A stretch of 64,000 nucleotides of DNA from Buttiauxella sp965119215 (GCA_965119215.1 CBCPKK010000011.1:124001-188000); one strand, 5' to 3'; positions 9,264-18,479 are shown, numbered from the stretch's first letter. The notes: generated by a model not told the origin, from the sequence alone. Made by a program: numbers and translations.

Positions 9264-9430
9264 TTTGCCAACCGTTTATAGAAAGAGGTGGATGGCATCG
9301 TGACACGATGAGCATCCAGCGTTAACTGGATTGATTTTATTAGAATTAAATGCAATTTCGTCCCTGAGTGTGTTTCAGAATCTTCTTTGAATATATTTAT
9401 ATTATCCTGGATATCTTCCTATCGCCAGTT

Positions 9431-10405
9431 TTAGCGAATATGGCGAACAGAATCACGGTAGATTATCTCAGGAGAAAAAGATTCATTCTCACGATGGATA
9501 TCCAATAATTTCCTGATAGCAAAACGCGCCATTTCAGTTATTGGAAAATGGACGCTGGTGAGCGCCGGGCGAACAAAGGCTGCACGTTCACCGCTGTCGT
9601 AACAAATAAGGGAGATATCCTGGGGAATTCGCAGACCACGCTCAGTGATGGCCAGCATGGCACCAATTGCCAGTTCTTCGTTACAGCAATAAATCGCCGT
9701 CGGCTGCTTATTTTCAAGCAGTTGAGAGGCTAATTGATAGCCACCAGGCATATCATACTCACCGCCAAGCACCTCTACGGGTTCAAGCTTTGCTCGCTTC
9801 ATTGCATCAATAAATCCCAGCTTGCGCAGCAGGCTTGAAGAACGCCCGCTCGGCCCATGCAAACATGCAATCTCGGTATGGCCTGCATCGATAAAGACTT
9901 GAGTAGCCAGCGCACTCGCCGCCCGGTGGTCAAACACGACGCAGCGTTGCTCAAGACCCGGAACATCGCGGTCTAATACAATGAATTTGCGGTCTTGATC
10001 TGCCAGATGTAGAAGAGTTTCATCTGTGATGGCGCGAACGTGTAATACCAGACCATCGCAGCGCAAATTGAAAAGGCGTTGGATCGCGTTCAGCTCTTTT
10101 TCTGCCGTATCGCGCCCTTGCGTCACTAATAACTGCTTACCCTGCAACTCGGTTTCGCTCTGCACGGTGTCCATCAACGCACCAAAGAAGCCACCGCGAT
10201 AAGACGTGGTAACTAACCCTAAGGTGTTGCTTTGGCTGGATGCTAATGCGCGGGCCGCCGGATTCGGTGTGTAACCCAATTCGACAATTGCCGCTTCGAC
10301 TTTGATTCGGGTTTGCGTTTTGACTTTGCTGTCGCCATTCACCACGCGTGAAACGGTTGCCCGGGACACACCTGCACTTGCAGCAACATCTTCCAGAGTA
10401 ACCAT
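9431..10405 (-). CDS. LacI-family transcriptional regulator, target unknown
   Basis: The product has a LacI/GalR layout. The N-terminal helix-turn-helix is VTLEDVAASAGVSRATVSRVVNG (about residues 2-25), the hinge helix is PNPAARALASS, and a periplasmic-binding-type effector domain follows. It ends with an ordinary family C-terminus and is intact at 324 residues. The ATG at 10405 is preferred over TTG at 10408 because AAGGG lies 7 bases upstream. It resembles the AscG/GalR branch but no sugar transport or catabolic gene lies beside it, so the effector and operator are unknown. It is absent from this position in E. coli, where ydiV adjoins nlpC. Confidence 0.85.
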   Translation of the reverse strand: MVTLEDVAASAGVSRATVSRVVNGDSKVKTQTRIKVEAAIVELGYTPNPAARALASSQSNTLGLVTTSYRGGFFGALMDTVQSETELQGKQLLVTQGRDTAEKELNAIQRLFNLRCDGLVLHVRAITDETLLHLADQDRKFIVLDRDVPGLEQRCVVFDHRAASALATQVFIDAGHTEIACLHGPSGRSSSLLRKLGFIDAMKRAKLEPVEVLGGEYDMPGGYQLASQLLENKQPTAIYCCNEELAIGAMLAITERGLRIPQDISLICYDSGERAAFVRPALTSVHFPITEMARFAIRKLLDIHRENESFSPEIIYRDSVRHIR

Positions 10406-10424
10406 CAACTATCCCTTCGAAGGA

Positions 10425-10886
10425 CTAGATACGGCGAGCTTGCCAGAACTTTTTACGCCAGTAGACGTTATCAAGCGATGAACGCATGACACCGCGACTG
10501 GTCGAGGCATGTATGAATTGGTTGTCGGTGTCGTATATCCCAACGTGCAGGCCACTTTCACCGGCACCGGTTTTAAAGAAAACCAGATCGCCGGGAAGCA
10601 AATCGTCTTTATCAATTTCAGTGCCGATTTGCGCCTGCTGGCGTGTTTCACGCGGCAGTTGCAGCTCAAATCGGTCACGGAAGGTGAGTGACACAAAGCC
10701 GGAGCAGTCGACACCTCGACGGCTCATTCCACCATAACGATACGGTGTCCCGTGCCAGCCGTTGAGTTGATCATTGAGCTTAGCAATAACCGTTATCGAG
10801 TCTGAAAGACGAGAGTTTGGCTTCGGCGCATGATGGCTACACCCTGCAAGTACCAGACACGCCACTATAATAATCCATACACGCAT
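10425..10886 (-). CDS. nlpC: NlpC/P60-family lipoprotein NlpC
   Basis: NlpC is a lipoprotein with a cell-wall endopeptidase fold. The signal ends in the lipobox LAGC followed by SHH. The catalytic triad of the NlpC/P60 family is visible: Cys in GVDCSGF, His in GLHVGIY and the polar residue in FIHAST. The C-terminus DNVYW..KFWQARRI is identical in style to E. coli NlpC. I start at ATG 10886, since the frame to 10904 opens with GTG and is not found in relatives. It lies downstream of btuD in the btu gene order. Confidence 0.93.
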   Translation of the reverse strand: MRVWIIIVACLVLAGCSHHAPKPNSRLSDSITVIAKLNDQLNGWHGTPYRYGGMSRRGVDCSGFVSLTFRDRFELQLPRETRQQAQIGTEIDKDDLLPGDLVFFKTGAGESGLHVGIYDTDNQFIHASTSRGVMRSSLDNVYWRKKFWQARRI

Positions 10887-10966
10887 TTTCAGGCTAATCC
10901 TCACCCGTTTATAATTTCCAGTAATTTAGCGCTTACCCATGATTTGGTGCAAGTTTTTACCGTCAA

Positions 10967-11713
10967 CTAAAGTGGGGCTATTAGCATACTGTGCCCTTCT
11001 ATCTGCAATCGACGGAAGTGCATGTTATAGGCCGTCGCTAAATGTTGCGGGGACAGCACTTCATCCCGATTTCCCTGCGCAATCATTTTACCTGCACGCA
11101 GTAACCAAACGGTATGTGCGTGTCGTAAACTGTGATTTAAGTCATGGCTGCTCATCACAACAGCAATACCAGCCTCGCACAATGCCATAAGAATTCTGTC
11201 CAACGCGGTTTGTTGGGCAACATCCAGGCTGTTCATTGGCTCATCGAGTAAAAGCAGACGACCATGCGGATTGATCTCAGGATGAATTTGCAACACGACA
11301 GCCGCCAGCCGAACCCGTTGCCATTCGCCACCGGAAAGCTGGTTAACACCACGCGTGAGTTTATCTTTCAGACCTAAATTTTCGGCCAGCTTGAGCATTA
11401 CGCTATTGTCAGGACTGACAGGCTGATGCAATTGCAGATAGTGCCAGACCGGCATTGAAAAAGGCGGCATCTGTTGCTGAGACAGATAAGCACGATGATG
11501 AGCCAATTGCGTCGGCTGCCATTCGCTAAGACTGGTGCCGGAAAATGTAATTTTTCCGGTACCAGAACTCAACCCCGCCACTCGCGTTAGCAATGTGCTT
11601 TTCCCGGCACCGTTCGGCCCAACAAGATGTACCAGTTCACCTGTTTGTACAGTGGCGGAAATCGGCCCAAGCCGCTCCGCCACAGCAACATCATCTAATT
11701 GCAACAACGACAT
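10967..11713 (-). CDS. btuD: Vitamin B12 ABC transporter ATPase BtuD
   Basis: BtuD is the ATPase of the BtuCD-F cobalamin importer. Walker A GPNGAGKSTLLTR, signature LSGGEWQRVRLA, Walker B LLLLDEPMNSLD and the switch His in SSHDLNH are intact over 248 residues. The start ATG overlaps the end of btuE by one base, so the two are translationally coupled. Gene order btuC-btuE-btuD-nlpC is the same as in E. coli. Confidence 0.95.
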   Translation of the reverse strand: MSLLQLDDVAVAERLGPISATVQTGELVHLVGPNGAGKSTLLTRVAGLSSGTGKITFSGTSLSEWQPTQLAHHRAYLSQQQMPPFSMPVWHYLQLHQPVSPDNSVMLKLAENLGLKDKLTRGVNQLSGGEWQRVRLAAVVLQIHPEINPHGRLLLLDEPMNSLDVAQQTALDRILMALCEAGIAVVMSSHDLNHSLRHAHTVWLLRAGKMIAQGNRDEVLSPQHLATAYNMHFRRLQIEGHSMLIAPL

Positions 11714-12261
11714 TATCTCGCCAGCGCCGCTTTGATTGCCTCAACAACAACCGGATCTTCTGGGGTCATATCCGGTGAGAAACGTTGTATAACCTGGCCA
11801 TCACGCCCTACGAGGAATTTTTCGAAGTTCCAAAGAATATCGCCTGCATGTGCTGGTGCACGGCCTTTGCTGCTCATACGCTCAAGGAAACCGCTGCCTT
11901 CTGGTGCAATAGCGTTCGGCGCGGCAGCAACCAGTTTTTTGTACAGCGGGTGACGGTTTTCACCGTTCACGTCCAGCTTGCTGAACATCGGGAACGTCAC
12001 GCCATAAGTGGTGCTGCAAAAAGTTTTGATCTCTTCTTCGCTACCCGGCTCCTGGCCAAGGAATTGGTTGCAAGGGAATCCCAGCACGGAGAACCCTTCT
12101 TGTTCCAGCTCTTTTTGAAGATTTTCTAATTGTTCGTATTGCACCGTCAGGCCGCACTTAGAGGCAACGTTCACCAGCAGCAGCACTTTACCTTTCCAGT
12201 TTTCGAGCGTTGTTTTTTCACCGTCAATGGTGGTGACTTCAGTGTTCAGAATGTCTTGCAT
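11713..12261 (-). CDS. btuE: Glutathione peroxidase-family enzyme BtuE
   Basis: BtuE is a thioredoxin/glutathione peroxidase that reduces peroxides. It is not needed for B12 uptake despite its location. The peroxidatic Cys is in NVASKCGLT, the second family motif is GFPCNQFLGQEPGS, and WNFEKFLVGRDG carries the active-site Trp/Asn. The ATG at 12261 (MQDILNT) has AAGGGG upstream and gives 182 residues, close to E. coli. It lies between btuC and btuD, 26 bases after btuC. Confidence 0.95.
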   Translation of the reverse strand: MQDILNTEVTTIDGEKTTLENWKGKVLLLVNVASKCGLTVQYEQLENLQKELEQEGFSVLGFPCNQFLGQEPGSEEEIKTFCSTTYGVTFPMFSKLDVNGENRHPLYKKLVAAAPNAIAPEGSGFLERMSSKGRAPAHAGDILWNFEKFLVGRDGQVIQRFSPDMTPEDPVVVEAIKAALAR

Positions 12262-12287
12262 TACGTCCCCTTGATTAGCATTGTGGT

Positions 12288-13271
12288 TCAATATTTCCCA
12301 GCCTTTAATAATAGCCAGATAAATACAGGTGCGCCCAGCGTTGCTGTTACAACGCCTATCGGTAATTCTGCTGATGTCAGTGCCAGGCGGGCAATGATAT
12401 CTGCGCCAAGCAGTACGGCGGCCCCTGCTAGCGCACTTGCGGGCAGTAAGATACGGTGGTCGGTCAGGCCTTTGAGACGCAACATATGTGGAATGACCAG
12501 GCCGATAAAACCTATAGCTCCGGCGAGCGCAACACTCACCCCCACCAGCCAGCCTGTCGCAATCACTAAAATGTTACGCCAAAGCCAGATGGGTAAACCT
12601 AGCTGGCGGGCCGACATTTCGCCCAACGCCATTAAATTCAACGGCGCATAGTTACGACATAACCACACTATTACGGGTAGCAGGGTGACCATTAGCCACC
12701 ATTGGCGCCAGTCTACGCCGCCAAACCCACCCATCATCCAGTACATTAATTGTCGTAAGTCGAGGCTGGAACTGAAATAGATAGCCCAGGTCATTAGTGC
12801 GCTACAGATAATCCCCAACGCAACACCCGCGAGCAGTAAACGGCTGTTAGAAAGATGACGCCGGGAAAAACGCAGCAAGATAAAGGTGATAACTAATGCG
12901 CCGGCGATGGCACAAATCCCCAGCACCCAGTCAGGTAACATGCCTTGCCCGAGTAATACAGCGGCCACCAGCGCGACACCTGCACCATTCGAAACGCCAA
13001 GTAAACCCGGTTCTGCCAGCGGGTTTTCGAACAATGCCTGCATGATGGTGCCAGAAATTGCCAATGCCGCGCCAACAAGCAAGACAGCTAATGTCCGGGG
13101 AAGGCGAATTTGCCAGATAAACAGTTGCGCATCCTCACGCATCCAGTGCTGAGGGGCAAACCATTGATCGCCTGCACACAAACTCAGTACGGTCATGCCC
13201 AACATGATGGAAAACAAAGCGAGTAGCCAGAGGCGTTCGAGACGTTGCTGCCTTGCGACAAAAGTGTGCAT
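12288..13271 (-). CDS. btuC: Vitamin B12 ABC transporter permease BtuC
   Basis: BtuC forms the membrane pore for cobalamin import. FecCD-family motifs are present: ALAISGTIMQALFENPLAEPGLLGVSNGAG and LAGAIGFIGLVIPHMLRL, the latter forming the contact with BtuD. About ten hydrophobic helices span 327 residues, matching E. coli (326). It is the first gene of the btuCED block. Confidence 0.95.
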   Translation of the reverse strand: MHTFVARQQRLERLWLLALFSIMLGMTVLSLCAGDQWFAPQHWMREDAQLFIWQIRLPRTLAVLLVGAALAISGTIMQALFENPLAEPGLLGVSNGAGVALVAAVLLGQGMLPDWVLGICAIAGALVITFILLRFSRRHLSNSRLLLAGVALGIICSALMTWAIYFSSSLDLRQLMYWMMGGFGGVDWRQWWLMVTLLPVIVWLCRNYAPLNLMALGEMSARQLGLPIWLWRNILVIATGWLVGVSVALAGAIGFIGLVIPHMLRLKGLTDHRILLPASALAGAAVLLGADIIARLALTSAELPIGVVTATLGAPVFIWLLLKAGKY

Positions 13272-13607
13272 CTGGTTGATGAGATCCGATTCTTAACAAT
13301 TTATACAGCTGATTTTACGGGGAGTTTCACGTGCAGGACAAGCGGTAAAGGGAAGGAATGTTACGAGGGTATATTTTAGGCATTCTACCCCTGCGATATT
13401 ACATAGCAGTTAAACGAAAAATGGATAATAGGTAAAAACAAACCAATATCATCACTCACCACGGTAAATCTAATATTTCCCTTTATTATCAGTCGCATTG
13501 GAATATATAAACCTTCCATAAACAAGCGTTAAATATAAAAACACGATAACAAACATTCAAGGCTGTAGGCATTAAAATAAAGGAAAATTCATCAGAAGGT
13601 AATTATC
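13272..13607. other. AT-rich intergenic region between btuC and the VirK-like gene
   Basis: These 336 bases hold no credible gene. They contain the divergent promoters of btuC and the VirK-like gene and a PhoP-box-like site at 13508-13524. Confidence 0.6.
13508..13524 (-). promoter_or_regulatory. PhoP-box-like direct repeat
   Basis: On the minus strand this reads TGTTTA, five bases (TGGAA), then GGTTTA. That is an exact fit to the PhoP box pattern (G/T)GTTTA-N5-(G/T)GTTTA. It lies about 85-100 bases upstream of the VirK-like start. Some known PhoP-activated promoters carry the box in reverse orientation. VirK family genes in Salmonella are PhoP-regulated, which makes the match more credible. 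Confidence 0.55.
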
Positions 13608-14555
13608 GTGTCTGACAACACTCTGCTAAATACATATGTGCAAAACCCGCGCAGAAATCTCATTTCAGATCTCATCACTGGAAAGCTGCTCCCGGGCGCG
13701 ATATGGCACAAGCGTAATTACCGGTTTAAATTTATGATGCGAACCGCCCTTTTCTACTCACCGACTTGCCGAATGCTCGAGAGCCTCGCGCAGCGGCCTG
13801 ACTTCGAACAGATGTTAAAGGCGCAAGTGACCTTACCGAGCAAGCCGCATCGCGAGTATTTGCTTCGGGGATTAAATGCCAGCCAGCGAGCCGATGCGGT
13901 AATCGGGCATTATCAGTTTGTGGATTCGCTCTCTTCCCGACAGTTAGCCAGTGCATTAACCGCCGTGCAAGAAACGCCACTGCTGACTCTTTGCGGTAAA
14001 GACGAAAGCCAGTTTACCTTTTCCGCATCCTGCGCCAAAAGCGCCGAACGTGAAGGCGAAAGCACGCTGTGGCTGCGGGATGGTAATCAGGACGTCCTCG
14101 CCAGCCTGACGTTTAGCGTTATTCGTGAAAAAGACCAGTGGCACCTCGTGATTGGTGGCCTCCAGGGGCCAAGAAAACAGATTTCTCACGACGTGATAAA
14201 GCAGGCTACACGTGCCTGTCACGGCCTGTTCCCTAAACGCATGTTGATGGAGTTTATCTGGCAGCTTGCGGCGCAGGGCGGAATTACCGGAATTTATGGT
14301 GCCAGTGATAATGGCCATGTCTTCCGCGCACTGCGTTACCGGCTGAGTAAAGGCCGCCATTTCCACGCAAGTTACGATGACTTCTGGCAATCTATCGATG
14401 GTGTAAAAGAGAGCACGTGGCGCTGGCAGTTGCCGCTCCAACTGGAAAGAAAAACGCTTGAGAGCATCGCCAGCAAAAAACGCGCAGAGTATCGCCGTCG
14501 TTTCCAGCTACTGGATGATATGGCAGCACAAGTTGCGAGCCTGGCAACAAGATAG
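13608..14555 (+). CDS. VirK/YbjX-family protein (DUF535)
   Basis: The 315-residue product belongs to the VirK/YbjX/SomA family (DUF535). Recognisable parts are RFKFMMRTALFYSPTCRMLE, HREYLLRGLNASQRADAVIGHYQFVD and a C-terminal GNAT-like region IYGASDNGHVFRALRYR. In Shigella and Salmonella, relatives affect surface proteins, lipid A-linked resistance to antimicrobial peptides and virulence, but the biochemical activity is unknown. The start is GTG at 13608 with GAAGGT 7 bases upstream. E. coli has no gene here between btuC and ihfA, so this is an addition relative to that map. Confidence 0.85.
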   Translation: MSDNTLLNTYVQNPRRNLISDLITGKLLPGAIWHKRNYRFKFMMRTALFYSPTCRMLESLAQRPDFEQMLKAQVTLPSKPHREYLLRGLNASQRADAVIGHYQFVDSLSSRQLASALTAVQETPLLTLCGKDESQFTFSASCAKSAEREGESTLWLRDGNQDVLASLTFSVIREKDQWHLVIGGLQGPRKQISHDVIKQATRACHGLFPKRMLMEFIWQLAAQGGITGIYGASDNGHVFRALRYRLSKGRHFHASYDDFWQSIDGVKESTWRWQLPLQLERKTLESIASKKRAEYRRRFQLLDDMAAQVASLATR

Positions 14556-14574
14556 ATTTGAATTTTAAGCAAAG

Positions 14575-14601
14575 AAAAAGGCCGCTATATGCGGCCTTTT
14601 T
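14575..14601. terminator. Bidirectional terminator between the VirK-like gene and ihfA
   Basis: A hairpin AAAAAGGCCGC-tatat-GCGGCCTTTTT has A and T tracts on both sides, so it can stop both converging transcripts. Confidence 0.85.
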
Positions 14602-14613
14602 GGTTTGTTCAGG

Positions 14614-14913
14614 TTACTCGTCTTTTGGCGACGCGTTTTCAACCCTACTTTTCAACTTCTGACCAGGTCGGAAGGTCACTACACGGCGTGCCGTGATAGG
14701 AATATCCTCACCGGTCTTCGGGTTACGCCCGGGACGTTGGTTTTTATCGCGTAAGTCAAAATTACCAAAGCCTGATAGCTTAACCTGTTCACCGTTTTCC
14801 AGAGCGCGACGAACCTCTTCGAAAAACAGCTCTACCAACTCTTTAGCATCACGTTTGCTAAGCCCTAGCTTATCAAACAGATATTCTGACATTTCAGCTT
14901 TTGTAAGCGCCAT
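14614..14913 (-). CDS. ihfA: Integration host factor alpha subunit
   Basis: IhfA pairs with IhfB to bend DNA sharply at specific sites, serving recombination, replication and transcription. The 99 residues begin MALTKAEMSEYLFDKLG and hold the beta-arm RPGRNPKTGEDIPITARRVV, whose Pro intercalates into DNA. It starts 4 bases after pheT stops and is cotranscribed with the phe genes as in E. coli. It ends just before the bidirectional terminator. Confidence 0.97.
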   Translation of the reverse strand: MALTKAEMSEYLFDKLGLSKRDAKELVELFFEEVRRALENGEQVKLSGFGNFDLRDKNQRPGRNPKTGEDIPITARRVVTFRPGQKLKSRVENASPKDE

Positions 14914-14917
14914 ACGT

Positions 14918-17305
14918 TCAATCCCTCAATGATGCCTGGAATCGCTCTTTTAATGCCTCTACACATTTTGCAACGGTAGCGGCAATCTCCTCTTCTTCGA
15001 GTGTACGGCCCGTATCCTGCAGGATAAGGCTTATGGCAAGGCTCTTATAACCTTCGGCTACGCCTTTGCCACGGTACACATCAAATAAGTTTACGCCAAC
15101 TACCTGATTTGCGCCAACTTTCTTACATTCGACCAAAATATCTGCTGCGGGAACGTTTTCAGCGACCACAACAGCAATGTCGCGGCGGTTCGCAGGGAAT
15201 CGTGAAATCTCTTTCGACTCAGGCACAGCGCGGTCTGCGAGCTTGTTCCACAGCACTTCGAACACCAGTGTACGGCCATTCAGAGAAAGCTTACGTTCAA
15301 GCTCTGGATGCACAACACCAATGAAACCAACGTATTCCCCACCTAAATAAATGGCAGCACTTTGGCCTGGATGCAAGGCTGGGTTGCTCGCCGTTTTAAA
15401 TTCTATGTCAGAAAGTTTGCCAGTCAAATCCAGAATCGCTTCCAGATCGCCCTTCAAATCATAGAAGTCGACGGTGTTACGCGCCAGATCCCAATGCTCT
15501 TCGTAGCGATTTCCGCAGATAGCACCGGCCAGCATAAGATCCTGACGAATGCCCAGGTCTGCCTGAGTATCAGGAACAAAGCGTAAGCCTGATTCAAAGA
15601 TGCGCACGCGACTCTGCTGGCGGTTTTGGTTATACACCACGGTATTGAGCAGGCCTGTCAGCAAGGACAGACGCATTGCGGACATTTCGCTGGAGATTGG
15701 GCTTGGCAAAATCAGATTTTCTTCACCCGGGTGCAGCAGTTGCTGAACTTTTGGATCAACGAAGCTGTAGGTGATCACTTCCTGATAACCTTTATCGACC
15801 AGCATGGTTTTCACACGCTTGAGTGAAAGGTCTGCTTCGCGATGGGTTCCCATGATAAGACCCGCTTGTACAGGCTCATCCGGAATGTTGTTGTAGCCGT
15901 AAACACGAGCCACTTCTTCAACCAGATCCTCTTCAATCTGCATATCAAAGCGCCAGCTTGGAGCAACCGCTGTCCACTGGTTTTCACCGTCAGTCACTTC
16001 ACAACCCAGACGACGCAGAATGTCGCTGACCTGCGCATCTTCGATGTGATGACCAATCAGGCGATCCAGCTTGCTGCGGCGCAGTGTAATGGTGGCCGCT
16101 TTTGGCAGATGTGCTTCATCGGCTACGTTAATAACGGGGCCTGCTTCACCACCGCAGATGTCAATCAACAGACGGGTAGCACGTTCCATCGCTTTAAATT
16201 GCAGTGCAGAGTCCACGCCACGCTCATAACGATGAGAAGCATCAGTATGCAGGCCATGACGACGAGCACGCCCTGTGATGGACAGAGGGTTGAAGAATGC
16301 GCACTCAAGCAACACGTTCTGGGTTTCGTCATTCACACCGGAATGTTCGCCACCGAAAATGCCGCCCATTGCCAGCGCTTTGTTGTGGTCAGCAATAACC
16401 AGCGTATCTGCATTCAGCTTCACTTCGTTGCCATCCAGCAGCGTCAGGGCTTCGCCCTGTTGCGCCATACGCACAACGATGCCACCTTCGATGCGGTTCA
16501 GGTCGAACGCATGCATTGGCTGGCCGAGTTCCAGCAGAACGTAGTTAGTCACATCAACCACTGCGTCAATAGAACGGATGCCACAACGACGCAGTTTCTC
16601 TTTCATCCACAGCGGCGTTGGCGCTTTAACGTTGATACCTTTGACGACACGACCCAGATAACGTGGGCAGGCTTCAGGCGCATCCACACGAATTGGCAGC
16701 ATATCAGAAATGGTTGCAGCAACAGCCGCCATTTCTGGTTCGTTTAATGGCAGTTTGTTCAGTACCGCAACATCACGAGCAACACCGATGATACCGAGGC
16801 AATCTGCACGGTTTGGCGTCACGCTGATTTCGATAGTGTTGTCATCAAGCTTCAGGTATTCGCGGATGTCGGTGCCAATTGGCGCATCCAGCGGCAGTTC
16901 GATAATACCGTCGTGATCGTCGGAAATACCCAGCTCAGAGAATGAGCACAGCATGCCTTCAGACGGCTCGCCGCGCAGTTTCGCCGCTTTAATTTTGAAA
17001 TCGCCTGGCAATACGGCACCGACAGTTGCTACTGCAACTTTCAAGCCCTGACGGCAGTTTGGCGCGCCACAAACAATGTCTAACAGACGATCGCCGCCAA
17101 CATTTACTTTTGTGACACGCAGTTTGTCGGCGTTTGGATGCTGGCCGCACTCAACCACTTCACCCACAACCACGCCATTAAATGCGCCCGCAACGGCATC
17201 AACACCATCAACTTCAAGACCAGCCATAGTGATTTGGCTGGAAAGCTCTTCACTGCTGTTGGCTGGGTTTACCCATTCGCGTAACCAGAGTTCACTGAAT
17301 TTCAT
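14918..17305 (-). CDS. pheT: Phenylalanyl-tRNA synthetase beta chain
   Basis: PheT is the large chain of the (alpha-beta)2 enzyme that charges tRNA-Phe. It also edits misacylated Tyr. Domains in order: tRNA-binding OB fold (about 39-150, with VVGEVVECGQHPNADKLRV), B3/B4 editing domain (about 200-400, with ERGVDSALQFKAMERAT), B5 (about 400-475), the catalytic-like core, and the C-terminal FDX-ACB domain (SRFPANRRDIAVVV to the end). Length 795 equals E. coli. It follows pheS by 14 bases. Confidence 0.97.
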   Translation of the reverse strand: MKFSELWLREWVNPANSSEELSSQITMAGLEVDGVDAVAGAFNGVVVGEVVECGQHPNADKLRVTKVNVGGDRLLDIVCGAPNCRQGLKVAVATVGAVLPGDFKIKAAKLRGEPSEGMLCSFSELGISDDHDGIIELPLDAPIGTDIREYLKLDDNTIEISVTPNRADCLGIIGVARDVAVLNKLPLNEPEMAAVAATISDMLPIRVDAPEACPRYLGRVVKGINVKAPTPLWMKEKLRRCGIRSIDAVVDVTNYVLLELGQPMHAFDLNRIEGGIVVRMAQQGEALTLLDGNEVKLNADTLVIADHNKALAMGGIFGGEHSGVNDETQNVLLECAFFNPLSITGRARRHGLHTDASHRYERGVDSALQFKAMERATRLLIDICGGEAGPVINVADEAHLPKAATITLRRSKLDRLIGHHIEDAQVSDILRRLGCEVTDGENQWTAVAPSWRFDMQIEEDLVEEVARVYGYNNIPDEPVQAGLIMGTHREADLSLKRVKTMLVDKGYQEVITYSFVDPKVQQLLHPGEENLILPSPISSEMSAMRLSLLTGLLNTVVYNQNRQQSRVRIFESGLRFVPDTQADLGIRQDLMLAGAICGNRYEEHWDLARNTVDFYDLKGDLEAILDLTGKLSDIEFKTASNPALHPGQSAAIYLGGEYVGFIGVVHPELERKLSLNGRTLVFEVLWNKLADRAVPESKEISRFPANRRDIAVVVAENVPAADILVECKKVGANQVVGVNLFDVYRGKGVAEGYKSLAISLILQDTGRTLEEEEIAATVAKCVEALKERFQASLRD

Positions 17306-17319
17306 TGGATATCCCGCCC

Positions 17320-18303
17320 TTATTTGAACTGTTTGAGGAAACGTAAATCATTTTCGAAGAATGCACGCAGATCGGTCACACCGTAGCGCAGCATGGTCAG
17401 ACGCTCCATGCCCATACCGAACGCAAAGCCTGAATAAACTTCTGGATCGATACCGACGTTACGCAGAACGTTCGGGTGCACCATGCCGCAACCTAATACT
17501 TCCAGCCATTTGCCATTTTTGCCCATCACATCAACTTCCGCGGAAGGCTCAGTGAACGGGAAGTAGGACGGACGGAAACGGATCTGCAGATTTTCTTCAA
17601 AGAAATTATTGAGGAAGTCGTGCAATGTGCCTTTCAGGTTGGTGAAGTTGATGTTGGTATCAACAATCAAACCTTCCATCTGATGGAACATTGGGGTGTG
17701 AGTCTGATCGTAGTCGTTACGATACACGCGGCCTGGCGCGATAATACGAATCGGCGGCTGCTTATCTTTCATGGTGCGAATCTGCACACCAGAGGTTTGA
17801 GTGCGCAGAAGACGTGTCGCATCGAACCAAAAAGTATCGTGGTCAGCACGGGCTGGGTGGTGCCCTGGAATGTTCAGCGCATCGAAGTTATGGTAGTCAT
17901 CTTCAATCTCAGGACCGGTTGCTACGGTAAAACCCAACTCACCAAAGAAACTTTCAATGCGGTCGATAGTGCGCGTTACCGGGTGCAAACCACCATTTTC
18001 GATACGGCGACCAGGCAGTGAAACATCAATGGTTTCTTCGGCCAGGCGAGCATTCAGCGCTGCACTTTCAAGCTGATTTTTACGAGCATTCAGCGCTTCT
18101 TGTACTTTTTCTTTAGCTTCATTGATGACCGCACCAGCGGCTGGACGCTCTTCTGGTGGCAATTCACGCAGGGTGGTCATCTGGAGAGTCAGATGCCCTT
18201 TCTTCCCTAAATACTCGACGCGTACGTTGTCTAACGCGGCAACATCCTGGGCCTCGTTTATGGCGGCCGTTGCGTTGGCAACCAGCTCTGCGAGATGTGG
18301 CAT
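17320..18303 (-). CDS. pheS: Phenylalanyl-tRNA synthetase alpha chain
   Basis: PheS carries the class II aminoacylation site. Motif 2 is GRVYRNDYDQTHTPMFHQMEG-like (about residues 200-220) and motif 3 is FAFGMGMERLTMLRYG near the end. An N-terminal coiled coil precedes them. I start at ATG 18303 (MPHLAELVA, 327 residues, as in E. coli). The frame extends 40 codons further into the attenuator and that extension is not real. Expression is set by the PheM leader and terminator upstream. Confidence 0.97.
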   Translation of the reverse strand: MPHLAELVANATAAINEAQDVAALDNVRVEYLGKKGHLTLQMTTLRELPPEERPAAGAVINEAKEKVQEALNARKNQLESAALNARLAEETIDVSLPGRRIENGGLHPVTRTIDRIESFFGELGFTVATGPEIEDDYHNFDALNIPGHHPARADHDTFWFDATRLLRTQTSGVQIRTMKDKQPPIRIIAPGRVYRNDYDQTHTPMFHQMEGLIVDTNINFTNLKGTLHDFLNNFFEENLQIRFRPSYFPFTEPSAEVDVMGKNGKWLEVLGCGMVHPNVLRNVGIDPEVYSGFAFGMGMERLTMLRYGVTDLRAFFENDLRFLKQFK

Positions 18304-18360
18304 GGTATTCCTCTTATGCCGGCACAATTGCCGGGGTGTAGTTGATCCGGATACAAAAGC

Positions 18361-18390
18361 AAAAAAAAAGCCTCCATAGTGGAGGCTTTC
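18361..18390 (-). terminator. pheST attenuator terminator
   Basis: On the minus strand AAAGCCTCC-actat-GGAGGCTTTTTTTTT forms a GC-rich hairpin followed by a T run. It lies between the PheM leader and pheS. When phenylalanyl-tRNA is plentiful the ribosome clears the leader and this hairpin stops transcription. Confidence 0.92.
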
Positions 18391-18434
18391 GGCGCTATTT
18401 TTCGTTTCTTTTCTTACGCGCAAAGCCCCCTGAT

Positions 18435-18479
18435 TCAGGCGCTAAAGTAAAAAAAGAAACGGAAAATAGCAGCATTCAT
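18435..18479 (-). CDS. pheM: Phenylalanyl-tRNA synthetase operon leader peptide
   Basis: This 14-residue leader reads MNAAIFRFFFYFSA. Five of 14 codons are Phe, so ribosome stalling senses charged tRNA-Phe. E. coli PheM (14 residues, ending FST) differs at the last position. The attenuator terminator follows about 45 bases downstream. The frame is too short for ordinary gene finders and is identified from its composition and position. Confidence 0.93.
   Translation of the reverse strand: MNAAIFRFFFYFSA

Noticed and set aside
15842..16747. A 301-codon open frame on the plus strand inside pheT
   Set aside because: It is antisense to the fully conserved pheT frame, has no ribosome site and resembles no protein. 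It is a by-product of pheT codon use.
18304..18423. A 40-residue N-terminal extension of pheS
   Set aside because: It would translate the attenuator hairpin; the conserved start is MPHLAELV at 18303.
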